Virus record (IMG/VR): IMGVR_UViG_3300048912_000372
Span: 1 to 20,294 of that record
Reading direction: 5' to 3' (one strand)
Source of the DNA: a virus
Length of the DNA stretch: 20,294 bases
Shown: in pieces, positions 14,716 to 20,294 of the stretch
How positions within the stretch are numbered: position 1 is the stretch's first letter
Layout of the letters: every line of letters starts with the position of its first letter
Notes under the pieces: model-generated
Seen by the model: only the letters and a program-made list of their open reading frames with translations
Database searches by the model: none
What the model was told of the DNA's origin: nothing
Program-made: the position numbers and the translations under genes

Positions 14716-16088
14716 TCAGTTGTCGAATCCGCCGGAGCCGGACGTGTAGCTGGGGCCGCGGTGAGCGGTCTCTTCCTCGTATGGGACGAAGCGCTGCCAG
14801 TAGCCCTGGAACTTCATTTGCCACTCGGTGTTGGGCTTGCCCTGCCGGTTCTTGGGCGTGTAGGCGCCAACGATCGTGTTGCCGCCGTCTTGGCGCATGG
14901 GCCAGAGCATCAGCACCACGTCGGCGTCCTGCTCGATTGCGCCCGAGTCGCGCAGGTCCGACAGCGTCGGCTTCGGCGTGGAGCGCTTCTCGACCTCCCG
15001 GCTGAGCTGGCTCAGCAGCAGGACCGTGATGCGGAACTCCTTGGCCATCTGCTTGAGCCCGCGCGTGATCTCCTCGATCTCGCTGTTGCGGTTCTCGCGG
15101 CGCGACACGGCCGCCTTGGAGCCAGCGCACAGCTGGATGTAGTCGATCGCGAGGACGCGCAGGCCACGGCGCACCAGCTGCGCCGCCTTGGCGCGGATGT
15201 CGTGGAGGGTCAGCGCGGGCTGGTCGTCCATGTGCATCGGCGCGTTGCCCAGCCGGTGCACGGCCTCGCTGAGCTTGCCCCACTCCGAGTCGCTCAGCTT
15301 GCCGGTGAGCAACGCGCTGTAGGCGATCCGGCCTTCGTTCGCGATGCACCGGTCGGCCAGTTCACCCTTCTCCATCTCCATGCTGAAGACGGCCGAGGTC
15401 TGATGCAACTCGATCGCGCAGTGCTTGGCGATCTGCAGGGCCGATGCGGTCTTGCCGACGCCTGGGCGCGCGGCGATGACGATCAGCTTGCCCTCGCGCA
15501 GGCCGCCGCCGAGAGCCTCGTCGAGCCCGGGGAGGCCAGTGGTGATGCCGGCTGCGGCCGTCCCTTCGTTCAGCGCGTTGATGTGGTCCATCCGCGCCAT
15601 GACGATGCGGTCCATGCCCTCCACCTGGCTGCGTTGGCCGGTCTGCTGCAGGGCCAAGAGCTTTGTGACGCACGCGTCGACGATGTCGGTGGCTTGCCCG
15701 TCCTCCTGCGCGGCGGTGCGCACCTCGTCGGCGGTCTCCATGAGCGCGCGACGGATGGCCTTCTCCGCGACGATCTCGGCATAGCGCCGGATGTTGGCCG
15801 CCGAGGCCACGCAGTTGCTCAGCTGCGTCAGGTACGGCAGGCCGCCGACATCCTCGTCCTTGCCGGCGGAGCGCAGCCGCTCGAACACCGTCACGACATC
15901 GGCCGGCTTGCCGGCGTTCACGAGCATGCCGATCGTGGCGAAGATCTCGCGATGCGCCGAGGCGAAGAACGACCGGTCGTCGAGCAGGTCGGCCACGCGG
16001 TCCCACGCGTCGTTGCGCTGCAGCAGGGCGCCGAGGACGCTTTGCTCGGCGACCTGGGCCCATGGCAGTTCGGCGATGAGGTCGGGGG

Positions 16089-16092
<4 letters not shown>
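14716..16092 (-). CDS. DnaB-type replicative helicase
   Basis: The 458-residue product starts MTPDLIAELPWAQVAEQSVL and has the full DnaB plan. An N-terminal domain (about 10-110, AEQSVLGALLQRNDAWDRVA) is joined by a linker helix to a RecA-like ATPase. Walker A is ARPGVGKT (208-215), Walker B is VLAIDYIQL (313-321), with SQLSREVEKR (361-370) and the RDSGAIEQDADVV segment (381-393). P22 gene 12 is the same type of protein. It unwinds DNA at the phage origin and probably makes a host DnaB loader unnecessary. The ATG overlaps the initiator stop as ATGA, so the two are made together. Confidence 0.95.
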
Positions 16093-17002
<910 letters not shown>

Positions 17003-17003
<1 letters not shown>

Positions 17004-17200
17004 CAGAACTGCTCCTTGGTGGTCAGCCCGCCGCGCCATGGGCACGACGAACGGTTGTGGTCGGTGGATCCGCAAAGCGCGCAGGCGCACGGAACGGCGT
17101 TTGCCGGTTTCCCCTCCAACGACGCGCGATCCGGCGCAGGGATAGCCCTGGCCGCCAGATCGGCAATCGCGCGAGAGAGGGGTACCGAGATGTGCTGCAT
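17003..17200 (-). CDS. Small CCHC zinc-knuckle protein
   Basis: The 65-residue product starts MQHISVPLSRAIADLAARAI. The segment CALCGSTDHNRSSC fits the C-x2-C-x4-H-x4-C zinc knuckle, a single-strand nucleic-acid-binding motif. The N-terminal 30 residues are helical. No strong ribosome site precedes the ATG, but the previous gene ends six bases before it. Its stop overlaps the initiator start as TGATG. Its place next to the initiator suggests a role in replication or its control; this is inference. Confidence 0.72.
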
Positions 17201-17206
17201 GGCGGT

Positions 17207-17455
17207 TCACGGCTTGCTGGACCGCTCAGCGCGCAGGCGAGCGGTTTCCCGCTCGATCCAGCGCAGGGGCGCATCGCTTCCGGTGACGGTCATGAACAGC
17301 GCGATGCGCGCCGCCCACTGATTGCCGACGTGCCGCATGAAGCGGGAGAAGTAGCCCGGGCAGATGTCGACCTGCTGGGCAATCTCCTGATCGGTGAGGC
17401 CGCTCTCGCGCGCCGCCTCGGACAGCGCCTGGCTGAACGTGTGGTGGGCTTTCAT
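17207..17455 (-). CDS. Small HTH regulator in the cII position
   Basis: The 82-residue product starts MKAHHTFSQALSEAARESGL. The HTH is LTDQEIAQQVDICPGYFSRF (about residues 20-39), followed by WAARIALFMTVTGSDAPLRW, a tail found in several small phage regulators. It lies downstream of cro and upstream of the replication genes, where lambda has cII, and its size (CII has 97 residues) fits, but I cannot show homology to CII. AAGG lies nine bases before the ATG, which overlaps the preceding stop as ATGA. Confidence 0.78.
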   Translation of the reverse strand: MKAHHTFSQALSEAARESGLTDQEIAQQVDICPGYFSRFMRHVGNQWAARIALFMTVTGSDAPLRWIERETARLRAERSSKP

Positions 17456-17799
17456 GCCACGGCCCTTTCCGCCTGCAGCTCTTCCAGCACCGTCAGCCGC
17501 GCGCGGCCCACGATGAACTGGGTGATCGCGGTGTTGCCGCACAGATCCTCGAAGTCGTTGATGCGCTCCGGCGGCAGGTTGCGCCGCGTGCGCGCGTCGT
17601 CGTCGTTCAGGTAGTCGCTGACGTGCTGGCGGGTGAAGCCGTAGTCGCGGCCCAGGTCGGACACGCGCAGCCCCTTGGCGCGTCGCAGCGCCCAGCACAG
17701 GCGCACGGCGTCACGGTACGTGGCGGCGCTCCTCATGAGCGCCGGGGGGACGACGCTCGGACCATTGATGCGGCCGAGCAGCGGAAGTGGATGTTGCAA
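17452..17799 (-). CDS. HTH-containing phage regulator with TTG start
   Basis: The 115-residue product uses a TTG at 17799 because AAGGAGG lies exactly five bases before it; the next in-frame ATG at 17736 (94 residues) has no ribosome site. The conserved part YRDAVRLCWALRRAKGLRVS, then LGRDYGFTRQHVSDYLNDDD, is an HTH with a typical downstream ERINDFEDLCGNTAITQFIV segment seen in phage regulators of the same genomic position. It is the first gene after the non-coding stretch that follows cro. Together with the next small HTH gene (ATGA overlap) it may set the lysis-lysogeny choice. Confidence 0.8.
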   Translation of the reverse strand: MQHPLPLLGRINGPSVVPPALMRSAATYRDAVRLCWALRRAKGLRVSDLGRDYGFTRQHVSDYLNDDDARTRRNLPPERINDFEDLCGNTAITQFIVGRARLTVLEELQAERAVA

Positions 17800-17889
17800 G
17801 GGTGCCTCCTTGAACGGGTTGCTTGAAGACGATGGCTGCACCAGTTGCTGAACCGGTCTGGCCCCGAAGAAAGTGAAGGTCCGACGAAT

Positions 17890-17987
17890 CAGTCCTTCCA
17901 GTTGCGCCCGCCCCGCCACGCCACCGCAGACAGCGGAGGCACCCACCGAAGCGGCGGAGCAGCAGGAGGACGCAACTGGAAGGGCTG
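17890..17987. repeat. Long inverted repeat with nested hairpins in the gap after cro
   Basis: Bases 17890-17906 pair with 17971-17987 in 16 of 17 positions, including a perfect 13-base run (CCTTCCAGTTGCG and its complement). Within the 64-base spacer lie two further hairpins, at 17921-17939 (core CCGC/GCGG) and 17943-17957 (six pairs, three-base loop). The whole could fold as a closed, branched RNA of about 98 bases on either strand. It occupies the only non-coding stretch over 300 bases in the window (17800-18109), on the transcript leaving the cro promoter. No T-run follows. Confidence 0.6.
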
Positions 17988-17990
17988 GAG

Positions 17991-18104
17991 ATGACCAACG
18001 ACGAATGGGCACGCGCCGCGGTGGCGCGCTGGTGGGCAGAGGCCGCGCGAGAGGCGGCCTTCGTACTGGAGCGCTGGAGCCTTGAGCTCCGCGGGGAGGC
18101 ATGA
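17991..18104 (+). CDS. Doubtful 37-residue ORF on the opposite strand
   Basis: The ATG at 17991 is preceded by AGGG six bases upstream; that site is part of the right arm of the inverted repeat. The product begins MTNDEWARAAVARWWAEAAR and forms one amphipathic, Trp-rich helix. It runs against the leftward early operon in the gap after cro. No homology is recognised, and a chance frame is quite possible. Confidence 0.25.
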   Translation: MTNDEWARAAVARWWAEAAREAAFVLERWSLELRGEA

Positions 18105-18109
18105 CCATG

Positions 18110-18364
18110 TCAGCCGCCCTGGGCCGCAGCTTCAGCCGGCGCGGCCTGCTCCCGCAGGACGTCCCACGCGACATCGGGGCGCAGTTCCTCGCAGCGCACG
18201 GCGCCGCCGGTGGCGCGCTCGATCGCGGGGCAGTACTCCGCCGGCACACGGCCACGCTTCTTCCACATGTGGGGGGCGCTGTCGCTGACGCCGATGGCGG
18301 ACGCGAAAGCGGTGGGACCTTTCAGCTGGTCGATGGCTCGTTGGAGGGCTTCCATGGCAGTCAT
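18110..18364 (-). CDS. Cro-like repressor of the YdaS family
   Basis: The 84-residue product from the ATG at 18364 (or 81 from 18355) has a clear YdaS/Cro-type HTH: MEALQRAIDQLKGPTAFASA, then IGVSDSAPHMWKKRGRVPAE, and the family tail AIERATGGAVRCEELRPDVA. It is divergent from the CI-like gene with the operators between, as lambda cro is. Its promoter lies at 18384-18412. It is expected to turn down the repressor after induction and open the leftward lytic operon. Only weak ribosome-site sequence (GAG seven bases upstream) precedes the ATG. Confidence 0.85.
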   Translation of the reverse strand: MTAMEALQRAIDQLKGPTAFASAIGVSDSAPHMWKKRGRVPAEYCPAIERATGGAVRCEELRPDVAWDVLREQAAPAEAAAQGG

Positions 18365-18371
18365 TTCGTTG

Positions 18372-18385
18372 CTCACGTTCGTGAG
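18372..18385. promoter_or_regulatory. Immunity operator, OR copy nearest cro
   Basis: CTCAC-GTTC-GTGAG is a perfect 14-base palindrome. It covers the expected transcription start of the leftward cro promoter. It is the best match of five copies of CTCAC-N4-GTGAG in the window. Confidence 0.8.
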
Positions 18386-18412
18386 TATGCAGCACTCACC
18401 ATCGTGGCGCAA
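18384..18412 (-). promoter_or_regulatory. Leftward cro promoter (PR-like)
   Basis: Read on the minus strand, TTGCGC (18412-18407) and CATACT (18389-18384) are separated by 17 bases. The middle operator lies in the spacer and the first operator begins at the -10, so repressor would block it as in lambda PR. Matches to consensus are partial (3 of 6 and 4 of 6). Confidence 0.55.
18395..18408. promoter_or_regulatory. Immunity operator, middle OR copy
   Basis: CTCAC-CATC-GTGGC matches the palindrome in one full half site and three of five positions of the other. Centre is 23 bases from the first operator. It lies in the spacer of the cro promoter. Confidence 0.6.
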
Positions 18413-18424
18413 GAACCTGCGCCA

Positions 18425-18438
18425 ATCACAGCTGTGAG
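18425..18438. promoter_or_regulatory. Immunity operator, OR copy overlapping the repressor start
   Basis: ATCAC-AGCT-GTGAG matches nine of ten half-site bases. It includes the proposed GTG start codon of the repressor (18434). Binding here would be expected to limit the repressor's own expression, like lambda OR3. Confidence 0.7.
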
Positions 18439-19063
18439 TAAATTTCCCGAACGACTGAAGGAAGCCCGTGAACGGGCTGATTTATCCCAGGCCGCCCTCG
18501 CGAAGAAGGCAGGCGTTTCCGCCGGGTCCATAGGTAACTGGGAGGCTGGAACGCGCCATTCCGCGCGCGGGCTACTGAAGCTGGCGGTAGCCCTCGGAGT
18601 CAGTCCCGAGTGGTTGGCCGGAGCGGAAGCCGAGCCGTCCGACCGCAGCGTGGCCAACTCCACCGAGATGAGCCTTGGAACGCTCGCTCTCGTCATGGCC
18701 CGAGCCATGACGAGCCTCAGCGAGGAAGAACGGGACCTCATCGCGCAGCAGGTCGCCCACCTGCTTCGCCGGGGTCCGGCCGAGCGCATCGCCGCGGCGA
18801 TCGACGCGCTTGCTCCCGTGTCGGTGGTTATCCCACCGTTGGGGGATGGGGGTGGCAAAGACAGCGCTGGACATCTACAACCCGTAGTTCGCGCGGCCTA
18901 CAGAGCCGAGGGGACAACGAAGGTTGGAGGAGGATCAGCATGGGACTCGACGCAACCAAGCTCGCCCGGGAGGGACGTGCACATTCCGATGGAGGAACCA
19001 GGCAGTCAGCCAATACACCGCGTGCCGGGTCGGCCGTCGGCGAGCAAGAGATCAGCGAAATGA
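18434..19063 (+). CDS. CI-like repressor lacking a protease domain
   Basis: The 209-residue product from a GTG at 18434 has an N-terminal XRE HTH (residues about 5-60): PERLKEARERADLSQAALAK, KAGVSAGSIGNWEAGTRHSA, then LLKLAVALGVSPEWLAG. A helical middle follows (MTSLSEEERDLIAQQVAHLL). The last 70 residues are Gly-, Ser- and Pro-rich. No S24 (LexA-like) Ser-Lys site is seen, so RecA-stimulated self-cleavage is not expected. No ribosome site precedes the GTG, which sits in an operator; an in-frame GTG at 18404 is an alternative. The C-terminal part overlaps a second open frame and may be a frameshift product (see findings). Confidence 0.8.
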   Translation: MSKFPERLKEARERADLSQAALAKKAGVSAGSIGNWEAGTRHSARGLLKLAVALGVSPEWLAGAEAEPSDRSVANSTEMSLGTLALVMARAMTSLSEEERDLIAQQVAHLLRRGPAERIAAAIDALAPVSVVIPPLGDGGGKDSAGHLQPVVRAAYRAEGTTKVGGGSAWDSTQPSSPGRDVHIPMEEPGSQPIHRVPGRPSASKRSAK

Positions 19064-19323
19064 CGCGCCGCGAGCGACCATTCCGCCTTGTGCAGCTGAA
19101 GAAGCCCGTCTCGAACGACACGGTGCGCTGCCTGCGGGCGCTTCTGGCGGAGGCCGAGCGCGGCGAAATCCACGGCATCTGCTATGCGGTGATGAAGTCC
19201 GACCGCAACTTCACCTATAACCTCTGTGGTGAGGCTCACCGCAATCCGGCGTGGGCCGCCGGCATGGTTGCAACGCTCATGCACGGGACCATGAAGATCG
19301 TTTTTAAGGAGGATGGAGCATGA
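19060..19323 (+). CDS. Small unknown protein between repressor and SGNH hydrolase
   Basis: The 87-residue product from the ATG at 19060 (overlapping the repressor stop as ATGA) contains VSNDTVRCLRALLAEAERGE, then IHGICYAVMKSDRNFTYNLC and GEAHRNPAWAAGMVATLMHG. The pattern of a helix with AxxGE, a two-strand segment and G-E-A-H-R-N-P recurs in small phage and proteobacterial proteins of unknown function. A second in-frame ATG at 18940 has AGGAGG six bases upstream and would give 127 residues, overlapping the repressor gene by 124 bases. It is co-oriented with the repressor and the hydrolase in the position of lambda rexA, so it is probably made by lysogens. Confidence 0.7.
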   Translation: MTRRERPFRLVQLKKPVSNDTVRCLRALLAEAERGEIHGICYAVMKSDRNFTYNLCGEAHRNPAWAAGMVATLMHGTMKIVFKEDGA

Positions 19324-20018
19324 AGTTGCCCTCCGCTCTTCGTAGCCGCAAAGTGGTCCTTCTTGCATACCTCGCGGCAATCCACGGCGCGCTCGGGATC
19401 GCGCTGATCGGCCCCAGTGTTGCCCAGCACTTGACCGTTCCGACGATTCCAGAAGAGGAGTCGATCATCCCGCGCCTGCGCGAGGTTCACGCCCAGATGG
19501 ACGCTTCGGTTCCCGCGGGCGCGGCTGTCTTCCTGGGCGACAGCATCACCATGGCGCTCGCCACGGCCGCTGTCGAGCCGCGTGCGGTCAACTACGGCAT
19601 TGGCTGGCAGCGCAGCGACCAGCTTCTGGTGTCGATGAAGGGCTATGGGTCCTTGCAGCGAGCAGGCCGCGTCTTCGTGATGATCGGCACTAACGACCTG
19701 CTGCAGGGTCGAGAAGCTGGTATTGGCGAGCGGTATCGCGCCATCCTTTCGACAATCCCAGCCGGGATCCCGGTTGTGATGAGCAGCCCGCCGCCGATTG
19801 GCCCGATCACCTTCTACGGCGTGCACAAGGTTGAGGACGCTGCGGTCCGCCAGGCCGGTATCGAGGCCCGCGCCGCATGCGCAGCGGACCCCCGATGCCG
19901 ATTCGTGGACACCTATTCGCTGCTAAAGGGCACCGAAGGCGCGTTGCTCCCGGACCAGATTCACCTGGCGCCACCCGGTTACACGCTGTGGATCCGGGCG
20001 CTCAAGGGTCTGTCCTGA
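19320..20018 (+). CDS. Membrane-anchored SGNH/GDSL hydrolase in the rexB position
   Basis: The 232-residue product follows AAGGAGG with seven bases to the ATG, one of the strongest ribosome sites here; the start overlaps the previous stop as ATGA. Residues 11-33 (KVVLLAYLAAIHGALGIALI) form a signal anchor after a basic start. The catalytic core is complete: GDSIT with Ser75 in block I, NYGIGW in block II, GTND with Asn125 in block III and DQIH with Asp212 and His215 in block V. It would sit in the inner membrane facing the periplasm or be exported. SGNH enzymes often remove or move acyl groups on polysaccharides, lipids or peptidoglycan; the substrate here is unknown. A terminator follows 25 bases after the stop. 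Confidence 0.88.
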   Translation: MKLPSALRSRKVVLLAYLAAIHGALGIALIGPSVAQHLTVPTIPEEESIIPRLREVHAQMDASVPAGAAVFLGDSITMALATAAVEPRAVNYGIGWQRSDQLLVSMKGYGSLQRAGRVFVMIGTNDLLQGREAGIGERYRAILSTIPAGIPVVMSSPPPIGPITFYGVHKVEDAAVRQAGIEARAACAADPRCRFVDTYSLLKGTEGALLPDQIHLAPPGYTLWIRALKGLS

Positions 20019-20042
20019 AACGAGAAGCAGGTTCGCACCGCC

Positions 20043-20068
20043 ATGCCCGCCGCGCGCGGGCATTTTTT
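20043..20068 (+). terminator. Intrinsic terminator of the repressor operon
   Basis: ATGCCCGC and GCGGGCAT form a perfect eight-pair stem with a five-base loop, followed by a run of Ts (six counting the last stem base). It lies 25 bases after the hydrolase stop and before the distal operators, so it separates the lysogeny operon from the next promoter. Confidence 0.88.
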
Positions 20069-20079
20069 CGGCCGAAACA

Positions 20080-20093
20080 CTCACAAACGTGTT
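20080..20093. promoter_or_regulatory. Immunity operator, OL-like copy 1
   Basis: CTCAC-AAAC-GTGTT matches eight of ten half-site bases of the OR operators. It overlaps the -35 of the distal promoter. Centre to centre spacing to the next copy is 21 bases. Confidence 0.65.
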
Positions 20094-20120
20094 GACCACA
20101 CCCACACATGTGAGTACATT
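20092..20120 (+). promoter_or_regulatory. Rightward, repressor-controlled promoter (PL-like)
   Basis: TTGACC (20092-20097) and TACATT (20115-20120) are separated by exactly 17 bases and match the sigma-70 consensus at five and four of six positions. Two copies of the immunity operator overlap it. It directs transcription away from the repressor block toward the gene at the right edge, the mirror of lambda PL. Confidence 0.78.
20101..20114. promoter_or_regulatory. Immunity operator, OL-like copy 2
   Basis: CCCAC-ACAT-GTGAG matches nine of ten half-site bases. It fills the spacer between the -35 and -10 of the distal promoter. Confidence 0.7.
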
Positions 20121-20188
20121 CACTCCGTCGCCCACCGAACGCCTGACCGGCGCGAGGTGCACCACACGAACCGAACTGGGAGATCGAG

Positions 20189-20294
20189 ATGAGCAGCAGC
20201 ACCACCATCACCAACGGCAGCCGCGCGGTGGTAATCACCGTTCAAGGCGACTACGTCTGGGCGAACCTCTATGTCGGTGCTCGCAATGGCATCG
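20189..20294 (+). CDS. First gene of the distal early operon (cut by window edge)
   Basis: The ATG at 20189 has GGGAG six bases upstream and starts a frame open to the edge, giving 35 residues beginning MSSSTTITNGSRAVVITVQG and continuing DYVWANLYVGARNG. The visible part looks like beta strands. It is the first gene after the operator-controlled promoter, the place of lambda N, but it shows no Arg-rich N-like motif. The leader between promoter and ATG is about 60 bases. No family recognised. Confidence 0.65.
   Translation, partial: MSSSTTITNGSRAVVITVQGDYVWANLYVGARNGI

Noticed and set aside
18076-18090. GGAGC/GCTCC hairpin downstream of cro as a tR1-like terminator
   Set aside because: A five-pair stem without a T-run is too weak to call.
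18101-18433. Upstream extension of the repressor frame
   Set aside because: The frame is open but lies antisense to the Cro-like gene and across all three operators; the extra residues look like a complement artefact. The HTH starts just after GTG 18434.

Overview
The window is a stretch of a temperate, tailed-phage genome (or prophage) from a high-GC bacterium, most plausibly a proteobacterium of the Burkholderiales or Xanthomonadales type. That host guess rests only on base composition and the style of the small phage proteins. No host gene, integrase, tRNA or attachment site is visible. The virion genes are P22-like (short-tailed podovirus), while the immunity region has the layout of phage lambda.

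Layout. From about 18.36 kb down to base 1 almost everything is read leftward (minus strand) in one tightly packed series with many ATGA, GTGA or TGATG stop/start overlaps. Order of reading: Cro-like YdaS-family repressor; a 310-base non-coding stretch with a long inverted repeat; two small helix-turn-helix regulators in the place of lambda cII; a zinc-knuckle protein; a replication initiator with a repeat cluster inside its gene; a DnaB-type helicase; an HNH-like DNA-binding protein; a RuvC-like nuclease; several small unknowns; a double-HTH protein; an M48-like membrane metallopeptidase; a zinc-ribbon-like protein; an HslV-like Ntn hydrolase; then small terminase, a DUF2591 protein, large terminase, an SGNH hydrolase, portal, scaffold, coat, a HeH/LEM-like protein, gp4-like tail factor, an unknown structural candidate and the first two thirds of a gp10-like DNA-stabilisation protein, cut by the left edge. 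No holin or endolysin is present between the regulators and the terminase, where P22 keeps its lysis genes.

On the plus strand from 18.43 kb lie the CI-like repressor, an 87-residue unknown and a membrane-anchored SGNH/GDSL hydrolase, ending in a strong terminator at about 20.05 kb. They are followed by a second repressor-controlled promoter that drives a gene running off the right edge. Five copies of a CTCAC-N4-GTGAG operator flank this block: three between cro and the repressor (OR) and two on the distal promoter (OL/PL). The geometry is that of lambda OR-cI-rexA-rexB-OL, so the 87-residue protein and the hydrolase sit where rexAB sits. They would be made by the lysogen, which makes them candidates for lysogenic conversion or superinfection exclusion.

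The main points for a second look are: the lysogen-expressed SGNH hydrolase paired with a second, apparently virion-associated SGNH hydrolase in the head operon; two unrelated protease folds beside the terminase genes of a phage whose head type needs no known protease; a branched inverted-repeat structure after cro; and an origin-like repeat cluster inside the initiator gene.
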